Assembly: GCA_025059205.1 (NCBI GenBank)
Contig: JANXDS010000001.1
Location: forward strand, 425,582-476,005
DNA from: Aigarchaeota archaeon
Lineage (GTDB): Archaea; Thermoproteota; Nitrososphaeria_A; Caldarchaeales; Wolframiiraptoraceae
DNA: 50,424 nucleotides
Direction of reading: 5' to 3'
Below the pieces are notes generated by a model. That model was not told where the DNA came from, did not search any database, and was given only the letters and a program-made list of their open reading frames with translations. This document shows positions 19,345 to 28,757 of the stretch, one piece after another. Numbering within the stretch: position 1 is the first letter of the stretch; each line of letters opens with the position of its first letter. The translations under genes and the position numbers were made by a program.

Positions 19345-19794
19345 TTACTTCAAACCCATGAGCCTTTTCAATTCCACTATGTGCTCTTGTTCGTCCATTA
19401 TGACGTGTCTGACCTCATGCTCCAGCTTAAAGTACTCGTACGGGAGGTTATCCTTTTCCTGTACGATCTTCTTAAGGATCTCGGTGTAATAGTCTACCGC
19501 AGCCTTCTCGTCCTCTAGGTTTACTTCTAAGATCTCTTGTATTGTCTTAGCTGACTTCGTCTCAGCTATTCCTGTAGAAGGTACGCCGCCAAGATAGTCG
19601 CCTATGAGTGTCCTGAAAATTTCCTGATGTTTTGCCTCGTCGCTGGCTATCTCTTTCAACCTTTCTATTATTGGTTCACAGTTTAAACCATCTACGATCT
19701 CAGCATGACTCAGGTATTGTACGTAAGCGGCGTGTTCTAGCTCGAGAGCCTTATTAAGCATCTTAAGCAGCTCTTCCTTTGCTTTATGCTGCAT
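19345..19794 (-). CDS. Ferritin-like diiron protein
   Basis: 149 aa in a four-helix pattern. Helix 1 has ALELEHAAYVQYLSHAE, helix 2 SDEAKHQEIF, helix 3 NLEDEKAAVDYYTEIL and helix 4 DEQEHIVEL. The two E-x-x-H motifs and paired glutamates fit a bacterioferritin/Dps-like diiron centre for iron storage or peroxide detoxification. A TATA-like AATATCC/TTTAATAC stretch precedes the ATG. Confidence 0.88.
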   Translation of the reverse strand: MQHKAKEELLKMLNKALELEHAAYVQYLSHAEIVDGLNCEPIIERLKEIASDEAKHQEIFRTLIGDYLGGVPSTGIAETKSAKTIQEILEVNLEDEKAAVDYYTEILKKIVQEKDNLPYEYFKLEHEVRHVIMDEQEHIVELKRLMGLK

Positions 19795-19909
19795 ATTTGA
19801 TTAATTTGTAATAAAGGATATTTAATGCTTTTGGAAGGTTTGACGATACCATCCAATATTTAAAATAGTAAGACCTCTCGGATATTCCTAATAAGGACCG
19901 GGTCGTTAC

Positions 19910-21454
19910 ATGTTCGAGGTTATAGCCAAAGACCTCCTTGGAAGGATAGGTAGGATAGAGACAAAGTCTGGGAGGTTCGAGACACCAGCATTCTTTCCCG
20001 TAATAAACCCTGTGAGCCAGGCGATACCCGCGAGCTATATTTCTGAGAGGTTCGGGTGCAAGGCAGTAATAACGAATGCCTACATAATTTACAGGAGATT
20101 AAGAGATGAAGGTATAAAGAAGGGCGTGCATGGTCTCATATCGTTTAACGGCATAGTTATGACGGATTCTGGTGGATATCAAATGCTCGAGTATGGTGAC
20201 GTAGCCGTTGCACCTAAAGAAATTGCAGAATTCCAAGAAGCCATAGGTAGCGACATGGCAGTACCGCTCGACGTGCCTACGGGACTTGTAAGTTACGAGA
20301 AGGCTAAGGATAGCGTAGAAAAGACTTTGGCAAACATTATGGAAACCCTTGAGGTGTTGAACAAAGGTAGAAGGGCCTTATGGGCGGCACCAATACAAGG
20401 CGGTACCCACCTTCAACTGTTAGAGTACTGCGCATCCAGGCTAGTAGAAATGCCTTTTGACTTTTTTGCCCTAGGAAGTCCCACACCGCTAATGGAGGGC
20501 TATATGTTCGCCAGACTGTTTAAGATGATATCGACTGTTAAACGTATTATACCGTCAGAGAAGCCGCTCCATCTATTTGGTGCTGGTCATCCTATGCTTA
20601 TGCCGTTTGTTGTGGCGATGGGCTGTGACACCTTCGACTCCGCAAGCTATTACTTGTATGCGAAGGAGGGGAGGTATATGGTCAGTTCAGGTACGCTGAG
20701 GCTCTCGAAATTGGATTACTTTCCGTGCGAATGTGAGGTCTGTTCAAAGTATTCTCCCGAGGAGCTAAGATCGTTGTCGGACGATGAAAGGGTTAAACTT
20801 CTGTCGCTCCACAACCTAAGCGTTTGCTTCCGCGAAGTTATGGAGATAAAGCAGGCGATTAAGGACGGAAGGTTGATAGAGCTCCTCGAAATAAGAGCCA
20901 GGTCCCATCCTAGACTTTATGCCGCTTTTAGGACAATGCTCTCGGATGGAAAGCTCATAGAGTTGATGAAGTTGCACACGCCCGTATCAAAAAGGAGGGG
21001 TATGAACCTCTTCGATAGGCTCAGCTTATTGAGACCGGAAGTCAGTAGGGCTAGAAGTAAACTGATGGAGTATGTACCAACGAAAAAATCTGACACTATA
21101 GTTCTGATACCTCAAGTTGGGGGAAAGCTCAAGAGTGTGGAGGCAGTTGAGCGCCTTGTCAAGGAGAAATTTCCAGAGTTTGCTGAAAAAACCTCTTACG
21201 GTTTCTTCTTAAACCCGTATGGTGTCGTACCCGTAGAACTTAAGTTTGTCTACCCATTCTCGCAGACAAACTTCAGCACATCTTTATTGATGGATGCCAA
21301 AGAGAACATAATAGGTGCTACCGTAAATTACGTAGTTGAGCACGGATATGAACATGTAGTCCTGTTGAACGTTCAGAGCCCATCGTTGAGAGAGCTAGTC
21401 ATGCTCCTCAAATCTAAGCTAGAAGAAAAAAGAATAAGGGTGAGTACGCTCTAG
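19910..21454 (+). CDS. tgtA: Archaeosine tRNA-guanine transglycosylase, without PUA domain
   Basis: 514 aa. The enzyme exchanges guanine-15 of tRNA for preQ0 on the way to archaeosine. The catalytic barrel holds DSGGYQM (Asp86, base binding) and a zinc site CECEVC...H near residue 275. A C1-like domain follows (VLIPQVGGKLKSVEAVERLV). Family members are usually about 580-640 aa and end with a PUA domain; this one stops after LLKSKLEEKRIRVSTL, so the PUA domain is missing or encoded elsewhere. Confidence 0.93.
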   Translation: MFEVIAKDLLGRIGRIETKSGRFETPAFFPVINPVSQAIPASYISERFGCKAVITNAYIIYRRLRDEGIKKGVHGLISFNGIVMTDSGGYQMLEYGDVAVAPKEIAEFQEAIGSDMAVPLDVPTGLVSYEKAKDSVEKTLANIMETLEVLNKGRRALWAAPIQGGTHLQLLEYCASRLVEMPFDFFALGSPTPLMEGYMFARLFKMISTVKRIIPSEKPLHLFGAGHPMLMPFVVAMGCDTFDSASYYLYAKEGRYMVSSGTLRLSKLDYFPCECEVCSKYSPEELRSLSDDERVKLLSLHNLSVCFREVMEIKQAIKDGRLIELLEIRARSHPRLYAAFRTMLSDGKLIELMKLHTPVSKRRGMNLFDRLSLLRPEVSRARSKLMEYVPTKKSDTIVLIPQVGGKLKSVEAVERLVKEKFPEFAEKTSYGFFLNPYGVVPVELKFVYPFSQTNFSTSLLMDAKENIIGATVNYVVEHGYEHVVLLNVQSPSLRELVMLLKSKLEEKRIRVSTL

Positions 21455-21460
21455 AACATC

Positions 21461-21985
21461 TTAGCGACGTTCTATCATACGGCTAATGGGAGTTCCGTAA
21501 GCGTTGTAGTATGCAATCTCCTCAAGTGTTTTTCGCTTTTTCTTGCCCTTTCTTGTCGGTTTTACTGGATAGCCAAAGGGCACTACCGTTATTAACTTCC
21601 ATTCTTTCGGGACGTTGAGTATTTGCTTAACCTTTTCATCGTCAAAGTTTGTTATCCAACAAGAACCGATGCCTAAAGACCACGCAACCAACATCATATC
21701 CTCCATAGCCCTGGCACCATCAATCTCAGGAAGCTTCGCATTCTCCATGAACAACGCGATAGCGAATGCCGCGTTCGCTATGTGAGCCCCTGTCGGAGTC
21801 GTTTTGCTTAATAAAGATAACTTATCCTTGTCATCTACGACTATAAAACGCCATGGTTGTGTATTCTTAGAGCTATGCGCAAGACGTCCTGCTTCCAGAA
21901 TCTTGAGTATTACGTCATTAGGAACTTTTTCCGGTCTAAATTCCCTCACTGCCAGGTTTGTCCTTATAGCCTCCATAACCTCCAT
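21461..21985 (-). CDS. Nitroreductase-family flavoprotein
   Basis: 174 aa. FMN-binding pattern: RTNLAVREFRPEKVPNDVI, then AGRLAHSSKNTQPWRFIVVDD and SLGIGSCWITNF. Family members reduce nitro compounds, quinones or flavins with NAD(P)H; the substrate here is unknown. It is convergent with tgtA, with only 6 bases between the stops. Confidence 0.92.
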   Translation of the reverse strand: MEVMEAIRTNLAVREFRPEKVPNDVILKILEAGRLAHSSKNTQPWRFIVVDDKDKLSLLSKTTPTGAHIANAAFAIALFMENAKLPEIDGARAMEDMMLVAWSLGIGSCWITNFDDEKVKQILNVPKEWKLITVVPFGYPVKPTRKGKKKRKTLEEIAYYNAYGTPISRMIERR

Positions 21986-22128
21986 GGTTTTTAACCAAAA
22001 AGTTCTACACTCGTCTTGGATTTAAAGACTAACTTCTCGGAAACACTTATGAATTACGTTAATTATCTGTGGTTATAAGATAAGGTTACTCATATGATGT
22101 ATGAGCTTTCCAGGGAACGGTGCCCGTC

Positions 22129-23382
22129 ATGGAAATAACTTTTCTGGGCTCTGCAGGCGAGGTTGGCAAGTCAGCAATACTCATAAAGACCGATAAAACG
22201 CGGATTCTATTGGACTACGGTATTAAACCAAACGACGAGCCAGAGTTCCCTGCTCACGTAGCACCTAAAGATCTAGACGCCGTCGTAATCACTCATGCTC
22301 ATCTGGATCATTCTGGGGCTGCACCTTTGTTGTATATGGACGAGGGGCCAAAGCTATATTCTACGAGCATGTCTCTTGAAACATGCGAGATACTGCTTGA
22401 GGACTTCCTCAGACTATCTGGCTATTATGTTCCTTACGAATATCTGGAAGTGGAGTACATGCTCGGAAGAGCAAAAAGGGTTTACTATAGGGAGCCAATA
22501 AGGATTAATGACGTAGAGATAGAGCTGTTGGATGCCGGTCACATACCAGGAAGTGCGCAAGTCGTGATAAATGCTGATAAGCGTCTTCTGTTCACAGGAG
22601 ATATTAATCCTATAAAAACTAGGTTACTGAACGGTGCTGACGTTAGCCGGACTGATATGGATGCTCTAATCATAGAGTCCACCTATGCTAAAGAGGCACA
22701 CGAAGATAGACTGGAGCTTGAAAAGCGATTCGTTGAAGAGTGCAATAAAGTGGTTGATAATGGCGGTATAGTTTTGGTACCGGCGTTTTCGGTAGGCCGT
22801 TCGCAAGAGATCCTATGCATCCTGACGGCTCAAAACTTTAAACATACACTTTCGACCGACGGTATGGCAGTCAAGATGTTGGATCTATACCTAAAAAACA
22901 GAGAATTCATCGCGAATTATGGTCTACTTGAAAAGGTTAGAAAAAGAGTTAATATTGTCAGCGGCAAAAGGGAACGAAGGAGAGTACTCGAACAGCCCGG
23001 CGTCATAGTTTGTCCGGCCGGTATGCTCAAGGGCGGGCCCGCTGCATATTATGCTCAACAGATAGCTGACGACGAATCTTCAGCAATATTCTTGGTTAGT
23101 TATCAAATACCAGGAACGCCGGGTGCTTTACTGGTTTCGGAAAAGAAGTTGTCGGTCAACGGTAAGGAAGTGCCTGTCAAGGCTAGAGTTGAACACTTCT
23201 TGTTCTCAAGCCATGCCGGTCAGAAGGAGCTTCAGGCTTTATTAAGGTCTTTTAATCCCGGAACAAAAATCTTCACAGTTCATGGTGATGGTGACAGTTG
23301 TGAAGTCCTAGCCAATTGGGCCAGAGAAGAGTGTTCGTTAGACGCAGTTGCACCATCGCTGGGAATGACCTACAAAGTCTAA
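22129..23382 (+). CDS. Beta-CASP ribonuclease (aCPSF2-like, no KH domains)
   Basis: About 417 aa. Metallo-beta-lactamase motif 2 is HAHLDHSG, motif 3 DAGHIPGSA, motif 4 FTGDIN, and beta-CASP motifs A-C are IIESTYA, CPAGMLKGGP and HFLFSSHAG with a final VHGD. It lacks N-terminal KH domains, matching the shorter archaeal CPSF2 class of RNases that take part in RNA 3'-end processing and decay. ATG at 22129 is preferred to a GTG three codons earlier. Confidence 0.93.
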   Translation: MEITFLGSAGEVGKSAILIKTDKTRILLDYGIKPNDEPEFPAHVAPKDLDAVVITHAHLDHSGAAPLLYMDEGPKLYSTSMSLETCEILLEDFLRLSGYYVPYEYLEVEYMLGRAKRVYYREPIRINDVEIELLDAGHIPGSAQVVINADKRLLFTGDINPIKTRLLNGADVSRTDMDALIIESTYAKEAHEDRLELEKRFVEECNKVVDNGGIVLVPAFSVGRSQEILCILTAQNFKHTLSTDGMAVKMLDLYLKNREFIANYGLLEKVRKRVNIVSGKRERRRVLEQPGVIVCPAGMLKGGPAAYYAQQIADDESSAIFLVSYQIPGTPGALLVSEKKLSVNGKEVPVKARVEHFLFSSHAGQKELQALLRSFNPGTKIFTVHGDGDSCEVLANWAREECSLDAVAPSLGMTYKV

Positions 23383-23435
23383 CAGGGCCCTACCGGACTT
23401 TAATTTTTAGTTACAATCATGTTTAAGATACGTCC

Positions 23436-24392
23436 CTAACTAGATGAAAAAGGTGTAGATGAGAGTAAGTGAAATTTGGAAATTAATTTACAATAACTAC
23501 ATACGGGATTCTTCGAGGGCATACCGCATCTTTCACACTCTCTTAGAGTCGGTACCCCGAAATGCTTTTCAAGAAGTGGTAGAAAGCGTTTCACATGAGT
23601 CTTAAATAATAGGTATTTGAAGTTCGGAATCTCCTCCTCAATCTTTGACAAGATTTTCTTTCGCCTCATCATTCTCGAGCCTCTTATTAGCGGACACCTG
23701 TAATCCACATACTCTGTATGCGTAGATAGAACGTAGTAGAGGTTCTCCCGTTCGGTCATCTCTATTAGTGGTTTTATTTTCTTAATGATTTTCGGGTGTG
23801 TGCTAGTAAGAACGGGTTTGTTTCTTACCAAATCCTCTAACGTGCCGCTAATATAGTGATTGAACAAGACCTCAACGACATCGTCGAGATTATGGCCCGT
23901 GGCTATAGCATCTAAACTATTTTCAAGCGCAATTTTGTTTATCAGGTACCTTTTAACTACTCCGCATATTCCGCAAACCCTCCGGCCGAGTTTTGATGTT
24001 GCAAGATCGTTGAGTGAGTATCCCTCGTTCCTTTTCAAGTCATATACTATGTGTTCTATAGAGTTTTCTTGACAGAACCTCTGAACTAATGTTTGACAAG
24101 TATCAGAGTATTCAGGTATTCCGAGGTTCAGGTGTACCACCGTGAATCTAAGGTTTGGAAAAACGTTCAAAAGAAACCTGACTAAAGCCATGCTGTCTTT
24201 TCCTCCGGAAACAGCAACTCCTAAACTTTTGACGCGATCGAGCATCCTATACTTCAGTATCGTTTTCTTAACCTTCTTCTCATAATACTCAATAAAGCAG
24301 GAACGGCAGAGGTTTTTCTTTATGTTTTCCAGTAGGTAATTTGGCTCACCCTCAGACTTGCATTTACTACATCTGACCATTCCGTAACACAT
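23436..24392 (-). CDS. ttuA: tRNA 2-thiolation enzyme, TtuA/Ncs6 family
   Basis: 318 aa. Order of domains: N-terminal zinc finger (RCSKCKS...LCRSCF), PP-loop VAVSGGKDSMAL, the cluster/active-site cysteines in RVCGICG and DYRCPLIRG, then a C-terminal zinc finger CERCGMPS...CSYCK. These enzymes adenylate and thiolate tRNA uridine (U54 or wobble U34) using a ubiquitin-like sulfur carrier. Which position is thiolated cannot be decided from this alone. A start at 24380 (MVRCSKC) is also possible. Confidence 0.9.
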   Translation of the reverse strand: MCYGMVRCSKCKSEGEPNYLLENIKKNLCRSCFIEYYEKKVKKTILKYRMLDRVKSLGVAVSGGKDSMALVRFLLNVFPNLRFTVVHLNLGIPEYSDTCQTLVQRFCQENSIEHIVYDLKRNEGYSLNDLATSKLGRRVCGICGVVKRYLINKIALENSLDAIATGHNLDDVVEVLFNHYISGTLEDLVRNKPVLTSTHPKIIKKIKPLIEMTERENLYYVLSTHTEYVDYRCPLIRGSRMMRRKKILSKIEEEIPNFKYLLFKTHVKRFLPLLEKHFGVPTLRECERCGMPSKNPVCSYCKLISKFHLLSSTPFSSS

Positions 24393-24434
24393 TAAAGAAA
24401 TAAAATGTTATTTGAACTTATTTAAAAAAGCATG

Positions 24435-24522
<88 letters not shown>

Positions 24523-24623
24523 GGCATACTCGGACAGAATGTCTTGATAATATTGTAGGATAGAAAGGGATAAATGTTGCGGGGAAGGGTCTGGTAATAT
24601 TTAATTAATTCCCAGAATGGGGT

Positions 24624-25343
24624 ATGGTGTTGGAAAAAGGGATGCTCGAGACAGACGTCATTTTCGAAAAGGGGTTGGAGAACTTCTACTCAGAAGATGC
24701 TGTGTTAATAGAAGGTCTGCCAGGTGTTGGTTTGGTTGCAAAGGTTGCTGTTTCTTATCTCTTAACTAAACTGGACTTGAAGAGAGTATGTCGGCTCTAC
24801 TCACCATATTTTTCGAACATCGGCTTCATAAGAGATGGAAGACTCATGTTTAGCTTTAGCGATATTTATCTTGCCAAGTCGCCCAGACCTATGTTGTTGC
24901 TTTATGGAAATGCACAACCCATAACCAGCTATGGACAATATGAGTTCTGTGAGAAAATCTTAGACGTCGCACAGAAGTTCGGATGCAAATTCGTTATAAC
25001 GTTAGGAGGTTATGGTAGGGATCTAGTATCAGATAAAAGGATGGTATTCTGCTCATCGACAGACAAGAATATGCTTGAAAAATGGGTTAGGAAGATCGGT
25101 GGTCTAAGATACTCTGGACAGATAATAGGAGCGGCAGGTTTGCTGGTCACGCTAGCAAGTATGAGGAACATGAACGGCCTTTCAATACTTATAGAGACTA
25201 ATGGATCGGCTCCAGACTTCTTCGGAGCCATGCGTGCTATAGAATCCTTAAACAAGCTTCTCGACATAAATATTAAACCAAAAGACCTCGAGGAACTTTC
25301 CAGTGCTTATGCTTTTGCAGAGATAGAATACGAACGCCTCTAA
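24624..25343 (+). CDS. PAC2-family protein (proteasome assembly chaperone-like)
   Basis: 239 aa. It shows the PAC2/PbaB pattern: DAVLIEGLPGVGLVAKVAVSYLL, then FVITLGGYGRD and IIGAAGLLVTLASMRNMNGLSILIETNG, with C-terminal SLNKLLDINIKPKDLEE. Archaeal homologues PbaA/PbaB help assemble or bind the 20S proteasome. A second PAC2 gene lies at 29547 and a proteasome beta gene at 28758. Confidence 0.88.
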   Translation: MVLEKGMLETDVIFEKGLENFYSEDAVLIEGLPGVGLVAKVAVSYLLTKLDLKRVCRLYSPYFSNIGFIRDGRLMFSFSDIYLAKSPRPMLLLYGNAQPITSYGQYEFCEKILDVAQKFGCKFVITLGGYGRDLVSDKRMVFCSSTDKNMLEKWVRKIGGLRYSGQIIGAAGLLVTLASMRNMNGLSILIETNGSAPDFFGAMRAIESLNKLLDINIKPKDLEELSSAYAFAEIEYERL

Positions 25344-25385
25344 TGAATAGGAACGAACGTTAGTACGTATGGGTCTTAATTTTGA

Positions 25386-25808
25386 TCATTTTGCCTCTTC
25401 TTTAACGAATTCTTCAAAGACCTTTTGGACACGTTCAGCAGCCGGCCCAGACCCCTCGATCACACCGCTCCTTGTTACCCTAATCCTATCCATGACAAGT
25501 ATGACGTCCGCCTCCTTGATGTACTTGACCATATTAGGAAAAACACGGTTGAGTCTCTCTGCGAGCTTCTGCATGTCTATTCCTGCCTCCATCGTTTCGA
25601 TCATCAATATATTACTACCGGATAGAAACACTTTCGGAATTACGTTGCCGCTCTCATCTTTTACATCTGCAAGCCATATGCTGTAGTCCGATGGATTATA
25701 TGCTAATAGCTTTCCTTCTAACTTTATGCCTTGGACCGTTGAAACTCTGACGACTTTGTCTATCAGTGCCGCGAATTCATCAGAAAACCTCTTTGATGGT
25801 AACGCCAT
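25386..25808 (-). CDS. Sm-like archaeal protein, SmAP3 type
   Basis: 140 aa. The N-terminal Sm domain (FAALIDKVVRVSTVQGIKLEGKLLAYNPSDYSIWLADV, shown here as two adjoining parts of the Sm1 and Sm2 pattern with ILMIETMEAGID) is followed by a ~65-residue C-terminal domain (LAERLNRVFPNMVKYIKEADVILVM). This two-domain layout matches crenarchaeal SmAP3. Sm proteins form rings that bind U-rich RNA. Minus-strand neighbours upstream are the KaiC-like ATPase and thrC. Confidence 0.85.
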   Translation of the reverse strand: MALPSKRFSDEFAALIDKVVRVSTVQGIKLEGKLLAYNPSDYSIWLADVKDESGNVIPKVFLSGSNILMIETMEAGIDMQKLAERLNRVFPNMVKYIKEADVILVMDRIRVTRSGVIEGSGPAAERVQKVFEEFVKEEAK

Positions 25809-25901
25809 GAGCTCAACCTCGCTAATTTTATTTACTAAAGCTTAGATAAAAGTATAAAATGCAAGGACGAGCTTGTAATAGGGCTTGCTATCCAAAGTCG
25901 T

Positions 25902-26678
25902 TTAAAACGTTTTCTCCTCGTCCAACTCATCGTTTGCTTTAACTTCTGATGTTGTTGATTTACCTATCAGTGAGTCAAGTGGTTGCTTAATGACTATACC
26001 AAAACCAGATTGTATTTCGAATGTGTATATTGTGGGGTCCATCTGTGACCACCGCATCTTTCTTACGTACAGTGTCCTGACAAGCCTACCATCCAACCTA
26101 TTTATGCCCATCACTATTACGCCCGACGCGAGGAATTCTTCGTAACCAAACCTACTTAGCCTAGTAGAGCCCGTAGGTATGTCTGTGATGAGCAGGGTTG
26201 TAGCTTTGCAGACCTCCTCTAAGTACGTTATGACCTCTCGTAAATACTCTCTAACATAAAATTCTTCTTTAGCTCCCGTAGCAAGGGCCGAGACGGGGTC
26301 CAGGACGATCCTCGATATGGGCCCTCCTTTAGTCACCCTTTTGATGGCTTCAATGAACGCCTTGCTCTCCTTCCCATATTTTCTGACTTCAGCAGCTTCG
26401 AGTCTTATCTCGAACGGGTAAAAAAGCCCACTCTTAACATAAGGCCAAAAGTTCCAGCCTAATGTCTCAGCACCCGTCAAGACGTTACTAACCCTTTCAT
26501 CTAAAGATACGTAAACGCATGGCTCATTATGTAATAATCCGTCTCTCAAAAACTGTAGGGCAAGTATTGTTTTGCCGGCACCGGTTTCGCCGGCGACGAG
26601 GTATGTCCGTCCTTGGATGAAGCCACCTCCCAGCATCTTGTCGAGCTTTGGTATACCTGTCGAAATTCTTTGTAACAA
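25902..26678 (-). CDS. KaiC/RadA-like RecA-superfamily ATPase
   Basis: 258 aa with a single KaiC domain. It has ISTGIPKLDKMLGGGF, Walker A GETGAGKT and Walker B RIVLDPVSAL, followed by TLLITDIPTG and the KaiC-like strand pattern RTLYVRKMRWSQMDP near the C-terminus. Such archaeal proteins are often signalling or regulatory ATPases; no partner is shown here. It sits between thrC and SmAP3 on the same strand. Confidence 0.9.
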   Translation of the reverse strand: MLQRISTGIPKLDKMLGGGFIQGRTYLVAGETGAGKTILALQFLRDGLLHNEPCVYVSLDERVSNVLTGAETLGWNFWPYVKSGLFYPFEIRLEAAEVRKYGKESKAFIEAIKRVTKGGPISRIVLDPVSALATGAKEEFYVREYLREVITYLEEVCKATTLLITDIPTGSTRLSRFGYEEFLASGVIVMGINRLDGRLVRTLYVRKMRWSQMDPTIYTFEIQSGFGIVIKQPLDSLIGKSTTSEVKANDELDEEKTF

Positions 26679-26730
26679 AAGCAGTCAATATATTCAACTA
26701 TTTTGTTCTTATAAATATATTCTGCTGTTA

Positions 26731-27957
26731 CTACCCGAGCAAAGAAGTAAAGATATTCCTGATAAGCTCCAGGTTAGGCGTGACGTCTATGGACTCTAAG
26801 CCCTTAATCAACTCTGGGTTTGGATCTTTCAATATATTTCCTGTACATACACAAACGATCGTTTCGTTAGCATCGATCTCTCCGTTCTCTATAAGTTTCT
26901 TTGTGCCGGCTATCGACGCTGCAGCAGCTGGCTCAACACCGATCCCCTCAAGGCTAGCTAACATTCTCTGAGCCTCGATTATCTCAACGTCTGAGATTTT
27001 TGCAACGAGACCGTTAGATTCCTTTATGGCTAACAGTGCTTTTTTCCAGTTTACCGGTTTCCCTATTCTTATGGCAGATGCTATAGTATTGGGCCTCTCA
27101 ACCGGTCTTAGCGTATTATATCCTTCCTTCACCAGATCCACAAAAGGTGATGCGCCTTCAGCCTGTATGCCAACCATCGACGGCACTTCATTTATGAGAC
27201 CTACTAATTCCATTTCTTTAAACCCTTTCCAAGCCGCCGCTATATTCCCACAGTTCCCGACAGGAAGTACTACATATCTTGGCACCCTACCAAGTTGGTC
27301 TACTATTTCAAAGGCCACAGTTTTTTGCCCCTCGAGCCTCCATGGATTTATTGAATTAAGCAGATATATGCCCATCTCCTCGACAACTTTCCATACTAAG
27401 TTTAAGGCTTCGTCAAAAGTTCCATCTAATCTAACCACCTTAGCACCATACATCATGGCTTGGAATAATTTGCCAAACGTAACAGTCTGTTTCGGCACGA
27501 TAACAATGCAGGGAATTCCAGCCTTAGCCGAATATGCTGCAAGCGATGCAGCGGTATTACCAGTTGAGGCGCACGCAACACCCTTTACCCCGAGTTTTAG
27601 CGCTTTTGTTATACCGATACACATACCTCTATCCTTGAAGCTACCTGTAGGGTTCGTACCTTCATACTTGACATAAACATCTTTAGCTCCCAACCATTCG
27701 CCAAGTTTTTCACATCTATAGATAGGTGTTCCGCCTTCGTTTAGCGATATTATGCCGTTGACGTCTTCAAACGGAAGAAACTCAAAGTATCTCAAAACAT
27801 TAAAATTCCTAGACCTGAGTCTATTCCAAGAAATTCTCTCCAAATTTTTTAGATCTATGAGGACCTCTAACAGACCACCACAATCACATTTATACTTGAT
27901 AACATCTTCATCGTACGTCATATGACATTCTATACATTCTTGCCAAACTTTTTTCAT
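26731..27957 (-). CDS. thrC: Threonine synthase
   Basis: 408 aa PLP enzyme converting O-phosphohomoserine to threonine. It has an N-terminal zinc-ribbon-like segment (CIECHMTY...CDCGG), the PLP lysine in TGSFKDRGM (Lys108), the phosphate-binding SLNEGGTPIY/ACASTGNTAAS, and the glycine-rich loop LPVGNCGNIAA. Homoserine dehydrogenase and aspartokinase for the same pathway lie at 47.0-49.5 kb. It follows rbkR by 29 bases, probably in one transcript. Confidence 0.95.
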   Translation of the reverse strand: MKKVWQECIECHMTYDEDVIKYKCDCGGLLEVLIDLKNLERISWNRLRSRNFNVLRYFEFLPFEDVNGIISLNEGGTPIYRCEKLGEWLGAKDVYVKYEGTNPTGSFKDRGMCIGITKALKLGVKGVACASTGNTAASLAAYSAKAGIPCIVIVPKQTVTFGKLFQAMMYGAKVVRLDGTFDEALNLVWKVVEEMGIYLLNSINPWRLEGQKTVAFEIVDQLGRVPRYVVLPVGNCGNIAAAWKGFKEMELVGLINEVPSMVGIQAEGASPFVDLVKEGYNTLRPVERPNTIASAIRIGKPVNWKKALLAIKESNGLVAKISDVEIIEAQRMLASLEGIGVEPAAAASIAGTKKLIENGEIDANETIVCVCTGNILKDPNPELIKGLESIDVTPNLELIRNIFTSLLG

Positions 27958-27986
27958 AACTTATCACATCCAATCACCGCACCAAT

Positions 27987-28703
27987 TTAAGCGTTACTCG
28001 TACCCAGAAGATTATTAAATAGCAGAATCGGTTGGAGGTTTACCGTAAGCTTTACTTTATCCCCATCCCTAAGACCATGCCTCTCCCTGAGATTGTGTGG
28101 TGCCACAACCTCTATTACAGATGAATCATAATGGGTTCTTTCTATAAAGAGTATAGCGCACTCATCTTTATCGTTAAAGATCGCCTTTATACACTTGGCA
28201 CCACCATAACTTCTCTTCTCGTCCCTGAAGCCCTCTATCACTATGTCAGCGGCTTTTTCTAATAACATTCTCCCCTCTATTGCCGTACTCGATAGAAGTC
28301 TGACGTTGAGCGTACCAAGGAAGGGTTCGAAACCCAGCTTCTCCTTGATTTGGTTATAATAGCCTGAAAGGCTGATGTAGTAAGCACCCTCGCCAAGACC
28401 AGAAAATACCCTACCTTCTAAAGTTATCTTTACAGGACGCTCAAATATTCCCTTCAGCCTAACATGCAAGTCAACCAATTCGCTCACACCTTTTTCTGTC
28501 AATTTCACATAAGTTTCTTTTCCGACGATTCTTCGTGTTATATAACCATCCCCCTCAAGCTGAATAAGTAGCCTTGATGCTGTTTGCTGCGAAATAGCAA
28601 GTTGTTTTGCGAGCATTGAAGTAGTTATTCGTACTTCATGAGCAAAGGCACCACTTTCTGCTAGGAATATAAGTATACTCTCCTTTCCCCCTAGCAACTT
28701 CAT
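27987..28703 (-). CDS. rbkR: CTP-dependent riboflavin kinase/transcriptional regulator RbkR
   Basis: About 238 aa. The N-terminal winged helix (SMLAKQLAISQQTASRLLIQLEGDGYITRR) joins an archaeal riboflavin kinase domain (ITLEGRVFSGLGEGAYYISL, GFEPFLGTLNVRL, KSYGGAKCI-like RSYGGAKCI, IEVVAPHNLRERHGLRDGD). RbkR makes FMN using CTP and represses riboflavin genes. ATG at 28703 is preferred to a TTG at 28715; a TATA-like TTATTTAAG lies just upstream. It is 42 bases downstream of psmB. Confidence 0.93.
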   Translation of the reverse strand: MKLLGGKESILIFLAESGAFAHEVRITTSMLAKQLAISQQTASRLLIQLEGDGYITRRIVGKETYVKLTEKGVSELVDLHVRLKGIFERPVKITLEGRVFSGLGEGAYYISLSGYYNQIKEKLGFEPFLGTLNVRLLSSTAIEGRMLLEKAADIVIEGFRDEKRSYGGAKCIKAIFNDKDECAILFIERTHYDSSVIEVVAPHNLRERHGLRDGDKVKLTVNLQPILLFNNLLGTSNA

Positions 28704-28757
28704 ACGGATTACCAACTTAAATAACTAACAACTTTTCCATTACCCGTGGGATGTCTC

